Shown here one piece after another: positions 1 to 9,112 of a stretch of 64,000 nucleotides of DNA (position 1 is its first letter; each line of letters opens with the position of its first letter). This DNA is from Enterocytospora artemiae (taxonomy: Eukaryota; Microsporidia). The notes under the pieces are model-generated. The model saw only the letters and a list, made by a program, of their open reading frames with translations, searched no databases and was not told the origin of the DNA. The stretch lies in NCBI GenBank assembly GCA_038659295.1, contig JASNGC010000001.1, positions 248,001 through 312,000 of the forward strand, in the 5' to 3' direction. The position numbers and the translations under genes are program-made.

Positions 1-27
1 CTTTAACTATCATATCTTTATTTATTT

Positions 28-384
28 CTATTCTTTCTTTTCTTCTATATCATCCAAATATTTGATATATTGGTTGATAAGTGGCCGCAAATTTCTGTTA
101 GCTTGTGTTTCAAGCGTCTTAGAAACTGCGTGGAAAAACGATTGGTTCAACCCGGCCAAAAGATCGTCATAATTTTTAATAATTGGATTAAACAACTTTT
201 TAGTTGAACCAAATATTCCACGTAAATTGTCTTTGTTGGCTGCTTTATTTCTCACAGCCCTTGCGCGCTTCTTTATAGGCGAATCAGTTGATTCTATAGG
301 TATATCATTACCCTCTAAATCCTCATTTCCGCTATAGGGAGAAAGCTGTTCAGCAGCTCTTCTTTTCCTGCGGTTCAAGTCCAT
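28..384 (-). CDS. Small basic protein of unknown function
   Basis: The product is 118 residues with a very basic N-terminal third (arginine and lysine clusters near residues 5-9 and 38-51 that look like nuclear localisation signals) and a helical C-terminal half. The stretch around residues 54-64 (RGIFGSTKKLF) loosely resembles the start of the pinin/SDK/memA region of splicing-associated proteins. That resemblance is too short to name it. The start ATG is preceded by GGTCCCAAT, so a CCC run lies a few bases upstream, which supports it as a real gene. It shares strand with the V-ATPase B gene and lies 52 bases from it. Confidence 0.6.
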   Translation of the reverse strand: MDLNRRKRRAAEQLSPYSGNEDLEGNDIPIESTDSPIKKRARAVRNKAANKDNLRGIFGSTKKLFNPIIKNYDDLLAGLNQSFFHAVSKTLETQANRNLRPLINQYIKYLDDIEEKKE

Positions 385-436
385 ATTGGGACCATTACAC
401 TATAAAATTAAAAATAAATGTTTTGTGTTAAACTCT

Positions 437-1891
437 TTATTCATCATAGTACTTGTCCAGAATGTTCTTTGGAATTCTATTGAGCATGTTTCTTGGAAAT
501 ATCTTGAGCAACTTCCATCCTAGATCAAGACTTTCGTAAATCGAGCGGTTTTCCGATTTTGTCTGTGATACAAACTCTCTTTCGAATTTGTTCAAAAACT
601 CAATAGATAGTTTGTCCTCATCAGTTAAGCTCTCCTCTCCAATGACAGACTTCATGGCCTGGGCATCCTTTCCTATAGCATACCTTGCATAAAGCTGATT
701 GGACAGGTCAGAATGATCACTTCTTGTTCTTTCATTCCCAATAGCACTCTTCATTAAACGGCTAAGTGATGGAAGAACGTTGATTGGTGGATACAATCCT
801 GCATTGTGCATCTTGCGATCAACATAGATCTGTCCCTCAGTTATATATCCAGTCAGGTCTGGTATTGGATGGGTGATATCGTCGTTGGGCATACTTAAAA
901 TGGGTATTTGAGTTATAGATCCATTCTTGCCCTCTATTCTTCCTGCCCTTTCGTACAAGGTTGATAAATCAGTGTACATATACCCTGGATATCCTCTCCT
1001 GCCTGGAACTTCTTCTCTTGCTGCACTAATCTCCCTTAGGGCATCTGCATAAGAACTCATATCAGTCATTATTGTTAAAACATGCTTTTCTGTCTCGTAT
1101 GCCAGGTATTCTGAAGCTGTTAGAGCAAGTCTTGGTGTAATGATTCTCTCAATAGTTGGATCGCTGGCTAAGTTTAAGAAAAAAGCAGTTCTCTCAAGAG
1201 AACCGTTTTCTTCAAATTGGGACCTGAAGAACTTAGCTGTTTCCATATTTACGCCCATTGCAGCAAAAACTATGCAAAAGTTCTCTTTGGAAGTATCCAG
1301 AGTATCCTTCCTTTTGACTAAGCTGGCTTGTTTACAGATTTGAGCTGCTATTTCGTTATGGGGAAGTCCAGCCCCACTGAAAATCGGAATTTTCTGCCCT
1401 CTAGCAATGGAGCTCATCGTATCAATTGCCGATATTCCAGTCTGGATCATTTCTTCCGGGTAAATTCTTGCCTGTGGATTGATTGGTTGGCCCTCAATAC
1501 TCAAATAATCAGCAGGTATAATTTCAGGGCCACCATCAATAACCTTGGCACTCCCATTAAAAATTCGACCCAAAAGGCCTTCGGACACTCCCATCTTTAA
1601 TATGTCACCGGTAAATGTTACATGGGTATCTCTTACATCTATACCAGACGTTCCTTCAAACACTTGTACCACTGCTTTGCTTCCACAAACCTCCAGAACT
1701 TGACCTTTTCTAATTGTATTGTCAGAGAGTGTGATTGTTACTATTTCGCTGTATTTTAGATATTTAATATTGTCTAAGATGACTAGTGGCCCGTTAACAC
1801 CAGAAATATGCTTATATGTCATTCTTGGTTCAATACGAATGCTCTCCATATTTGTATAAACATTTTGATTGTTAAATTGTAGCTGTTTCAT
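437..1891 (-). CDS. VMA2: V-type proton ATPase subunit B
   Basis: This is the non-catalytic nucleotide-binding subunit of the V1 sector of the vacuolar proton pump. It alternates with subunit A in the V1 hexamer and helps acidify vacuoles and endomembranes. Family hallmarks are plain: [10 protein letters not shown] near the N terminus, [33 protein letters not shown], the degenerate P-loop-like segment [15 protein letters not shown], and [16 protein letters not shown]. The length of 484 residues is close to the usual 490-515. I start at the first ATG (1891) rather than the in-frame TTG at 1930. A shorter start at 1849 is also possible, and neither has a clear CCC motif. Confidence 0.95.
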   Translation of the reverse strand: MKQLQFNNQNVYTNMESIRIEPRMTYKHISGVNGPLVILDNIKYLKYSEIVTITLSDNTIRKGQVLEVCGSKAVVQVFEGTSGIDVRDTHVTFTGDILKMGVSEGLLGRIFNGSAKVIDGGPEIIPADYLSIEGQPINPQARIYPEEMIQTGISAIDTMSSIARGQKIPIFSGAGLPHNEIAAQICKQASLVKRKDTLDTSKENFCIVFAAMGVNMETAKFFRSQFEENGSLERTAFFLNLASDPTIERIITPRLALTASEYLAYETEKHVLTIMTDMSSYADALREISAAREEVPGRRGYPGYMYTDLSTLYERAGRIEGKNGSITQIPILSMPNDDITHPIPDLTGYITEGQIYVDRKMHNAGLYPPINVLPSLSRLMKSAIGNERTRSDHSDLSNQLYARYAIGKDAQAMKSVIGEESLTDEDKLSIEFLNKFEREFVSQTKSENRSIYESLDLGWKLLKIFPRNMLNRIPKNILDKYYDE

Positions 1892-2083
1892 AATATTTAT
1901 GAAATGAGTGGTTTTAATCAAAAATGTCAATTATTCCATCAAACATCTTCTCGTAGGATTCAACCATACTTTTCAATACCACAAATAATTAAAGTATATT
2001 TTATCTTAGTTAAGACATTTTACTCTGTGTCCTTTTCAAGTTAATAATCGTTCTTATTCCATGTTTTACATTTTAAATTTTTT

Positions 2084-2087
2084 CCCC
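2084..2087 (+). promoter_or_regulatory. CCCC motif before the RFC5 start
   Basis: CCCC followed by TA and then the ATG at 2090. This is the cleanest example in the window of the short C-run placed just before start codons, known from microsporidia and thought to mark transcription starts with very short 5' leaders. Confidence 0.6.
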
Positions 2088-2089
2088 TA

Positions 2090-3136
2090 ATGCTATGGAT
2101 TGATGAATACAGACCAAAGTCCTTCAAAGAGATAACTTCACACAAAAACATTGTATCGATGATGAAGTGCTACACTCTGGAGACACTTCCTAATCTTATC
2201 ATATATGGCCAGTCTGGGCATAATAAAAATACTTTGGTAAGATGTTTAACCGAACATTTGTATGGGAAATACCCGGAAATGAAGCAGAAGTCCTCCGAAA
2301 TTCAAGTCAACTCAAAGCCGATTATAATTGACTTTTTAGAATCTGAGGAGATGGTGGAGATAACACCGTCGGATTATGGAAATCGTGATAGACAAATCAT
2401 TCAAGGCATAGTAAAAGAAATTGCACAGAACAAGCCAATAATGGGTATGTTTGGCCAAAGAAAGAGATCTGTAAGACTGATTGTAATAAAGCAAGCAGAA
2501 AATCTTACAAGAGATGCTCAAGCGGCTCTTCGAAGAACAATGGAGATGTATACTTCTCACCTTAGAATCATCATGGTATGCACCGAGGTTTCAAAGCTGA
2601 TTGAACCTATCAGAAGTAGGAGTTTATTCGTCAGAGCCAGAGGATTTCTTGATGAAGAGATTGTTTCTATATGCCAAAGCATCATAGACAAGGAGAATTT
2701 TGTGGTGGAATTGTTTATTTTAAAACAAATAGCTCAAAACTCGAGAGGAAATGCTAAACGGGCGATTTGTCTGTTAGAAATGTATTGTTTCAATAGGGAA
2801 TCAGAAACAACGAAGAAGAAAAAACCAGATCTTGCAACATTTAAATTGGATTGGGAGTTAAAAGTAGAAGCCATCGTTGAACTAATAAAATCTGCAAAGG
2901 TTGAGAGTATGGTTAAGATACGAAAGGAAATCACGTCTTTAATTGTGTCATGCATCGATCCACACGATATCCACCTAGGCGTTTTATCTGGATTGCTTCA
3001 CAAGAACTTTACAAAAGTAACAGAATTAGTTCAATTGGCTTTAAAGTATGAGGAAAGAATGAGGTTAGGGGTAAAACCTATCTTCCATTTAGAAGCTTTT
3101 GCAGCAAATGCAATGGTAGTCTTTGCAAAGAAATAA
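2090..3136 (+). CDS. RFC5: Replication factor C small subunit 5 (yeast Rfc5 / human RFC3 type)
   Basis: This subunit of the clamp loader places PCNA on primed DNA. The protein opens LWIDEYRPKSF, carries EITPSDYGNRDR and DAQAALRRTMEMY, then a C-terminal collar region, matching yeast Rfc5 rather than Rfc2-4. The length of 348 residues is normal. The P-loop at residues 40-48 reads GQSGHNKNT, so the glycine just before the lysine is asparagine. The Walker B region reads IVIKQAENLT without an acidic pair, and the SRC motif is SRS. Rfc5 orthologues are generally poor ATPases, and this one looks more degenerate still. The start is fixed by the CCCC run three bases before the ATG. Confidence 0.93.
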   Translation: MLWIDEYRPKSFKEITSHKNIVSMMKCYTLETLPNLIIYGQSGHNKNTLVRCLTEHLYGKYPEMKQKSSEIQVNSKPIIIDFLESEEMVEITPSDYGNRDRQIIQGIVKEIAQNKPIMGMFGQRKRSVRLIVIKQAENLTRDAQAALRRTMEMYTSHLRIIMVCTEVSKLIEPIRSRSLFVRARGFLDEEIVSICQSIIDKENFVVELFILKQIAQNSRGNAKRAICLLEMYCFNRESETTKKKKPDLATFKLDWELKVEAIVELIKSAKVESMVKIRKEITSLIVSCIDPHDIHLGVLSGLLHKNFTKVTELVQLALKYEERMRLGVKPIFHLEAFAANAMVVFAKK

Positions 3137-3333
3137 ACAGACATTGTGTTGAATGAATTTGTTTCCAATCCACATTGTAGTTATATGGCACTTGCCGCTG
3201 AAAATTGGCTGTGGATGTCATCAACTATTATTATATGATTAACAAACTGGAGCATATTGGTTTATCACACGGATGGCTTTAGCTTTGCTAATGTTCTAGT
3301 AACTAAGTATTTAATATATATGCCGTACCTGCA

Positions 3334-3405
3334 GCCCTGATGGTTTAGCGGTATAATACTCGGTTTGGGTCCGAGAGGTTCCGGGTTCGATTCCCGGTCG
3401 GGGCC
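3334..3405 (+). tRNA. tRNA-Pro (anticodon TGG)
   Basis: A full cloverleaf folds: acceptor GCCCTGA pairs with TCGGGGC with one G-T pair, the anticodon stem CTCGG/CCGAG encloses loop TTTGGGT with anticodon TGG, and the T arm CCGGG-TTCGATT-CCCGG is perfect. The discriminator base is C at 3405. There is no intron, and CCA is not encoded. The internal A box (3341-3351, TGGTTTAGCGG) and B box (3384-3394, GGTTCGATTCC) fit the Pol III consensus. Confidence 0.97.
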
Positions 3406-3411
3406 TTTTTT
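3406..3411 (+). terminator. Pol III terminator of tRNA-Pro
   Basis: A run of six T residues directly follows the tRNA 3' end, the usual RNA polymerase III stop signal. Confidence 0.85.
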
Positions 3412-3671
3412 AAAAATATAGAAAGGAAATAAAAGCTTTTTTTGATTAATCTAGAGAACTTATTAAGCAAACAATTTCATAACTATTTACCTGATTAAAA
3501 GGGGCTAACTTTAATACGTAACAACTGCTATTTAGCACAAACACAACAATTAGTTTTATTGGATCTAATGTTTGCATTACAAATATGGACTATAGTAATA
3601 CTATGGAATAGACTTTCATCCAGCAATTTATATACTCTTAAAATATTAGGTTTCTCAACACTTAGGTATTG

Positions 3672-4601
3672 TTATTTATGAATCCTTAGGTGGGTTTTTC
3701 TCTGATCAAATATTTTTTCAGTCAAATCTGATAATTCATTATAAACAATATATATATACCAACCAATTGAATATATGAATCCATATTTCAGGTTTACTGT
3801 TGTAAATATGATTGTATAAAGAAATGCATTGCATTCCCTGTAAAAAAAAATAAATGCCAAAGGATGAAGGTAACACATAAGCATGCTAAGGAATAATATG
3901 AATGGAGATTCATCAAACTTACACTTATACAGTAATATCAACGCAATGACCAGTGAAAACAAAACCAGCTGATCTCCTTTGATTACTTTATCTCCAATAG
4001 GAAAATAGTAATAGATTCCATAATAGTGTGAGTTGAAATTCATAACAACTCTCACAAATATCAGTAATTTTTGTATATCAACACTAGCAATCTCCAATAT
4101 GATCTTATTACCAAGTTCTGTGTATGGATTGAAAAAGTTGAAATCAAAACGAACTTCAAACAACTCCTGTGCTATTTTATAAATTTCAGAAATAGGCTGG
4201 AAGGAGAATGGATTGACCACCATTTTGGTTTCTTTTGAGGTCTTTAAAATTATTTTTAGGAAGTAATTACCCTTTTGATCACAGTTAGAAATCTCTATTG
4301 CACGAGAGCGAATTTTAAGTTTGGATAATTTATGTGTCCAATATGCTATGTCATTACACACTATAAGAATAGTGGTGGAGGGGGATGGAATAAGCCTGTC
4401 TGTGTAGCCTATTGATGGAATCAAATATGATTTGTGGTTTGAAACATAGAATGGGGAAGTAAAATCTTCTGTTATTATATTAATTGTTTTATCCAAGCCC
4501 TGGTAGCACGATTCGAATGACATGAAATCTAACGAACAATATTTCGGTATCAATAGAATAAATGCAGCAACTATCAGGAACAATCTTACTTTCTGTTTCA
4601 T
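3672..4601 (-). CDS. Multi-pass membrane protein of unknown function
   Basis: I do not recognise the family. The 309-residue product begins with a basic tip and a strong hydrophobic stretch that could be a signal peptide or anchor (about residues 4-22). A largely soluble, probably lumenal, domain of about 170 residues follows, then three or four closely spaced hydrophobic segments in the C-terminal third. That layout (signal anchor, lumenal domain, membrane cluster) fits an ER membrane protein, but no motif identifies it. I chose the ATG at 4601 because it starts directly on the hydrophobic leader and is preceded by CCTTAAA. An ATG at 4646 would add 15 residues. It is divergent from the PAP2 phosphatase gene. 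Confidence 0.65.
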   Translation of the reverse strand: MKQKVRLFLIVAAFILLIPKYCSLDFMSFESCYQGLDKTINIITEDFTSPFYVSNHKSYLIPSIGYTDRLIPSPSTTILIVCNDIAYWTHKLSKLKIRSRAIEISNCDQKGNYFLKIILKTSKETKMVVNPFSFQPISEIYKIAQELFEVRFDFNFFNPYTELGNKIILEIASVDIQKLLIFVRVVMNFNSHYYGIYYYFPIGDKVIKGDQLVLFSLVIALILLYKCKFDESPFILFLSMLMCYLHPLAFIFFYRECNAFLYTIIFTTVNLKYGFIYSIGWYIYIVYNELSDLTEKIFDQRKTHLRIHK

Positions 4602-4739
4602 TTTAAGGATCTTCGGTAAACTATTTTGTAGTGTTTCAACAATCATTTATTCAGAAGGGCCACAAAAGTATTACATAAAAATATTAAGAATATTTTACTG
4701 GTTTGTTTGGTATTTCTTTTGTTTGAGTAAGTTACCCCA

Positions 4740-5168
4740 ATGTATAATAGAATAGACAAATTTTTTAGCGTTCTTCCGTTGGTTCTTATTATGTATCACA
4801 CAATTTGTGCTCTCAGGTCCTCACAACACACCTATGTTCTAATTAAAATAGGTTATACCTACATAATATCTGGTATTTTAAAGACATTTTTTAAGGCAGA
4901 GAGACGTATAAAAACTTATGAGTTTAAACCATGGAATATTCCAAATGTCCTAACAAGATTTAAAAGTCATTACAGCTTTCCAAGCTCTCATTCCATGGTC
5001 TATTTCAGATATCTACTATTATTCCCGTCCTTTCTAATGGCTGCAGTTGTAGTAATTGGGGTATATTCAAGAATATTCTATCAGCATCATACTTACAAAG
5101 AAGTCTTATGGGGAATAATTATCGTTATTGTTCTGGAAATGTCAATCAAATTACTTCTTGGAATTTGA
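4740..5168 (+). CDS. PAP2-type phosphatase, possible dolichyl-diphosphate phosphatase
   Basis: This small (142 aa) membrane-bound acid-phosphatase-like enzyme carries the three PAP2 signatures: a K-x6-R element (KTFFKAERR, with R in place of the usual following P), FPSSHS, and SRIFYQHHTYKEV, which supplies the SR-x5-H part with E where D is common. Several hydrophobic segments surround them. Enzymes of this family remove phosphate from lipid phosphates. A member this small with the FPSSHS form could be the dolichyl-diphosphate phosphatase of the CWH8/DOLPP1 group that recycles the glycan carrier, but the substrate is inferred. CCCC lies directly before the start (4735-4738). Confidence 0.75.
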   Translation: MYNRIDKFFSVLPLVLIMYHTICALRSSQHTYVLIKIGYTYIISGILKTFFKAERRIKTYEFKPWNIPNVLTRFKSHYSFPSSHSMVYFRYLLLFPSFLMAAVVVIGVYSRIFYQHHTYKEVLWGIIIVIVLEMSIKLLLGI

Positions 5169-5330
5169 ATTTCTGGAAAAGTATCCTCAAGTCATGTACC
5201 CGGACGGCATTTCTGTATCTAATCGATGATTCTGAGTAGATCCCCCATTGGAAATCTTATTATTGGTATAATCTAGGTTGGTTTGATTTGATCAAAATTC
5301 CAAGTGAACTATGAGGGTAGAAGTTGATTG

Positions 5331-6077
5331 CTATAGTATTATTTCCTTAAACTCCTCGCACTCCAACAAACTGTTTCTGTCGTTCTCACTTAAATTTAAA
5401 ATTAACTGTCCCCGATCTTTACATCTAACAATCCCATGATCAACAAATTCATGCAAATACTCCATAACTACATTTTTCTTTGAAACCATAAGTTTTTTCC
5501 TTATCTTGCCAAATATATTGTCGATGTGGCAATTTCCTAGAGTAACTAAGTGCTTAAAAACAATTTTAGAGTTCTTTGAAACACTTTTGAGAACCATCAG
5601 AGAATTTACTACATTGTTAGCATAAAGATCAATATCGATGGTTTCTTCCGTATAATCCTCAAATGTGGTTAGGTCCCTATGGACGAAATTGAACGATTCG
5701 ATATCATCCTGGTCATGTGAAAAATTGATGGTTTCAAGTGTTCCAATCAATTTTATGGCCTTAAGATTCTGTAGCTCCACCATATCAAATGAAAAATTAA
5801 TGCAAATCAAAATAATAGTTTTATTTCTTTGAACTAGCTCCTTATCTATATCTTTTATTGATGAGTGTGCTTTCTCACATACGCCATCAATAATGAGTTC
5901 CTCCACAATATTTTTCAGTTTCAAGAATTTACAGTTGAATATCTTAGCTTCGGGGAATAGTTGCATCAATAGATTCTGTTTACATCCATAACCATAGAAT
6001 AACAAATTAAATTCTTGCAATATATATATATATTCTGGTTGGCATTTTTTGTGGAATTTTATGAGTTCACTGGTCAT
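5331..6077 (-). CDS. ORC2: Origin recognition complex subunit 2
   Basis: ORC2 is part of the six-subunit complex that marks replication origins and loads the MCM helicase. The clearest signature is LLFYGYGCKQNLLMQLF near residues 26-42, corresponding to the conserved YG-G-K element of ORC2, followed by a Rossmann-like core and a C-terminal winged-helix region. The length of 248 residues is far shorter than yeast (620) or human (577), because the long N-terminal disordered part is missing. The start was moved from a GTG at 6092 to the ATG at 6077, which is preceded by CCCTCAAA. Confidence 0.8.
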   Translation of the reverse strand: MTSELIKFHKKCQPEYIYILQEFNLLFYGYGCKQNLLMQLFPEAKIFNCKFLKLKNIVEELIIDGVCEKAHSSIKDIDKELVQRNKTIILICINFSFDMVELQNLKAIKLIGTLETINFSHDQDDIESFNFVHRDLTTFEDYTEETIDIDLYANNVVNSLMVLKSVSKNSKIVFKHLVTLGNCHIDNIFGKIRKKLMVSKKNVVMEYLHEFVDHGIVRCKDRGQLILNLSENDRNSLLECEEFKEIIL

Positions 6078-6082
6078 TTTGA

Positions 6083-6085
6083 GGG
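6083..6085 (-). promoter_or_regulatory. CCC motif that fixes the ORC2 start
   Basis: On the minus strand CCC lies five bases 5' of the ATG at 6077. It argues against the upstream in-frame GTG. Confidence 0.5.
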
Positions 6086-6313
6086 AGTTCACGATGACTT
6101 TTCACTAGTAATGACAGTCTTATTTACAAATAAAGTACTCTTATAATCGGAGAACTATCTATTTTAGCAGAGCGCACAAGCTATAAATGTGATATAGGAA
6201 AGTTAAACTAGTATAAAAGTATATTATATGCAGTTTTAAAGAAAGTATGCTTTCTTATCAATTCAAAGTCATAGCTTAGGGCCTAGGTCAACATGATTTA
6301 TTAATCATGGTGA

Positions 6314-8803
6314 TTACACCCACGAAAGTATTATTGAGCGTGTCTTATCGTCAATTTGGCCTTTGTAAATAATTCTTAAAAGCATCTCAGCCGCATTGGA
6401 ATAGCTTGAGGTGTATATGAGCTTTACAACATGCAGCAAAGATTTCAAAAAGGGGCGAGATCCTTGGGAAACTATATCAACATTAACTCTTCCATCATCA
6501 ATTTGCTTTTGAATCAAGCCTAAATCCCTTGGAGTGTAGAAAAGATAAATATTTCTCTGTAAAAGCATTCCAAATAGTACAACCAAGTCGTACAGATAAA
6601 GCTGAGATAGGTTGGGCATTGTTTCGCAGCTATATCTCAAGAGTGTCAGGTAAATTTTTTTAAATTTGGCCACCTCTTCATATTTAACTGAATACAGTAT
6701 ATCGTTTTCCCACAGAAACTCATCATTAATCTTGTGGTTTGCTGTTTTAAACAAATCACTGTGAATATTATAGGTATGCTTTAGCTTAATTTCCTCAAAT
6801 ATTCTGTTGAGCAAAGACTTCTTATAAATAAATGAAACATCATCCTCGAAACTGGATGATAAATTGTACTGATAAAACTTTGATACATCAATATCCTCCA
6901 AAAGTTGTTTACATTTTTGTGAAAAAGAATCTGTGAGAATATACTTACTCTCATTTTCCACTATTTTTGAGTTAATGATCTCATAGAGTGATTTCTCATT
7001 TATCCTTGAATACCTGATTCCATTTACTTGTACATCATAGAATATACATCGACACTCTTCAACTTCTGCTGTTTTATTAATGAAGATGTCATATGACTCT
7101 TTATTGTAGTAAGACATCGTTTCAGAAACTCCATACGAGATACAGTCTATATTAAAAATCGTGTTGTCTTCTATTTCTGTCTCTGAAAAACCATCTGTAC
7201 TTCTTTGATCATTCACTGGGTTTAGAAGGATGTTTGAGGGCGAGTTTAAGTCATCTGTTTCTATTCTATAAAAAATAGGTTTAATAGTTTGATGTAATAA
7301 GCGCGACATGTATTTTAGTGAATGAAACATTTCCACAAACTCAATTGTCTTCTCACGGTTGATCATTTTAAGTCGCAAATATCTTAAATTTGTCTTTTCT
7401 ATCTGAGAGAAAATATTGTTGTCATTTTGTAGGTTTGTAAAAATATAGGTATATGAGTTAAAGGTAGACCACTCTAAATCTTTCAACTCCAAATTTTCAA
7501 CGACTTCATATTTGTGATTGGTAATTATTAAAATATTCTCAAACAGATACAAAGAAAGAACTCCATATCCACTATAGTCACATCTAATAGATGCATACAG
7601 CTTATTTCCTTCAATTTGAGATTTCAGATGCTTACTGGTGTTTGGAGCGATATTTTGATACAGATGCACCTTCTTGCCCAGTTGGTGTTCTGCTTCATTG
7701 ATTCTGTTCATAATGGTGTTGAACTTACTTAATTTAATATACACCGAACGTGTTGTGTGGTTATTGCTGATTTTCATGAAGTTACAAAACGTTACTTTCA
7801 AATCAGTAATCTGCTTTGTTAATTTGTTAAGTCCTACAGAAACAATACTGTTATTGATACATTTAATTCTTAATAAAATTTCTCCTACTCTTTCTTGAAA
7901 CTTTCCCAACCTACGGAACAAATGGAAGTTAGAAATAAAAAATTGAGATAGAATCTCTATATTAAATACTTTGTCGATCTTTCCTGTACTGGCATCCACA
8001 AGATTTAAGCCCTGTATGGCTTTGATCAGGGAACGGCCTTGAACTAATTCATCCGAAAGCAAATTATCGAAATATTCTCTATACGAATAGTACATTGTCA
8101 AATATAAAGACTGAAAACATTCTATAGTTTCTCTAAACAAAATCAAATCAGACTTCTTAAGAACGGTTTGTACATTCATAAGTCTTTCAAATTCTTTTTC
8201 GATCTCCTTCAACTCTAGAATATTTATTATTTCACGACGAAAATACAGTCTGATTGCTATATCTTCATCCTCCTCTATACCTCTCACCTTAATAAGATCA
8301 TGCTCCTTCTCTTTTATGCTTAAACTCAAATCATCAACGAAAAACTCCTTGCTAAACCCCCTAAAACAGCATTTCTGTGGAACCTGTAGACATTTTAAAA
8401 TATCATCGGAATGTTTTATTTCATAAATGTCACCAACGTCTTCCCAATTAAATTTATCAATGTTACTGATTATATAACTTGTTATGTCAACTTTATATTC
8501 CAAATTTGGCAATGCAAGTTCCTTGCTTTCTTCAGGAGCCGCAAACCAAGACCAGAATCCTGTGGCCTTTTTCTGAACCGGTTTTGTTTCAGATATCCTA
8601 TCGAAACCATCAATTATTTCATTGAAATATGTTTTTTGTGCAATTTTCAAAATTAAGTATCTGTTGTCAACAGAACCATCCAAATAGGCAAACTCATATC
8701 TCTTCACCCCCAATCCTGAAATAACAGTGGCTTCCTTTCCAGAAATCTCTATCAAAATATTTCCCAAGTATTCATACTTCACCAAAAAACTTGATTTTTT
8801 CAT
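6314..8803 (-). CDS. Large protein with a possible RhoGEF-like DH-PH region
   Basis: This 829-residue protein has no strong match that I can name. Residues of about 195-400 are a long helical stretch reminiscent of a Dbl-homology domain (it includes EIEKEFERLM, FRETIECFQSLY and a late INEAEHQLGKK helix). It is followed at about 400-500 by a beta-rich piece ending in a helix (LYLFENILIITNHK, then a terminal KTIEFVEMF helix) that looks like a PH domain. The DH-PH order would make it a Rho-family exchange factor acting on actin and polarity, consistent with a formin elsewhere in the window. The long C-terminal part is unassigned. The start ATG is directly preceded by CCC. Confidence 0.5.
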   Translation of the reverse strand: MKKSSFLVKYEYLGNILIEISGKEATVISGLGVKRYEFAYLDGSVDNRYLILKIAQKTYFNEIIDGFDRISETKPVQKKATGFWSWFAAPEESKELALPNLEYKVDITSYIISNIDKFNWEDVGDIYEIKHSDDILKCLQVPQKCCFRGFSKEFFVDDLSLSIKEKEHDLIKVRGIEEDEDIAIRLYFRREIINILELKEIEKEFERLMNVQTVLKKSDLILFRETIECFQSLYLTMYYSYREYFDNLLSDELVQGRSLIKAIQGLNLVDASTGKIDKVFNIEILSQFFISNFHLFRRLGKFQERVGEILLRIKCINNSIVSVGLNKLTKQITDLKVTFCNFMKISNNHTTRSVYIKLSKFNTIMNRINEAEHQLGKKVHLYQNIAPNTSKHLKSQIEGNKLYASIRCDYSGYGVLSLYLFENILIITNHKYEVVENLELKDLEWSTFNSYTYIFTNLQNDNNIFSQIEKTNLRYLRLKMINREKTIEFVEMFHSLKYMSRLLHQTIKPIFYRIETDDLNSPSNILLNPVNDQRSTDGFSETEIEDNTIFNIDCISYGVSETMSYYNKESYDIFINKTAEVEECRCIFYDVQVNGIRYSRINEKSLYEIINSKIVENESKYILTDSFSQKCKQLLEDIDVSKFYQYNLSSSFEDDVSFIYKKSLLNRIFEEIKLKHTYNIHSDLFKTANHKINDEFLWENDILYSVKYEEVAKFKKIYLTLLRYSCETMPNLSQLYLYDLVVLFGMLLQRNIYLFYTPRDLGLIQKQIDDGRVNVDIVSQGSRPFLKSLLHVVKLIYTSSYSNAAEMLLRIIYKGQIDDKTRSIILSWV

Positions 8804-9112
8804 GGGTCAAGAATATTTCTAAAAAATATTATTAAGGTAAACAAAGCTGCTCATTAATGATTGAATAGCGTATAAAAATCTTCGTCTATTGTGATGTTAA
8901 AATCTGCATCTTTATGCATCTAGAAGTCAAAACCCCTGTGTCATACAAAATAACCTTTCTCTCATTTTTGCCTATTGTTATAATAGTCTTTCAACTGCAC
9001 GTAACCATTTTTTCTCCATCGTAGATAGATATACCATACAATTTAGTGGCAACAATATTGTGTCTTCACATTTTAAGTCCATTTAATTTTATAAAAATTC
9101 TTCCCCTCCAAA
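8804..9112. other. Intergenic region between two divergent genes
   Basis: This 309-base AT-rich spacer holds CCC directly 5' of the left gene on the minus strand (8804-8806) and CCCC at 9103-9106 before BRX1. I see no further gene or structured RNA in it. Confidence 0.5.

Noticed and set aside
6016..6032. AT dinucleotide repeat
   Set aside because: It lies inside the ORC2 coding frame and encodes an ordinary Tyr-Ile stretch.
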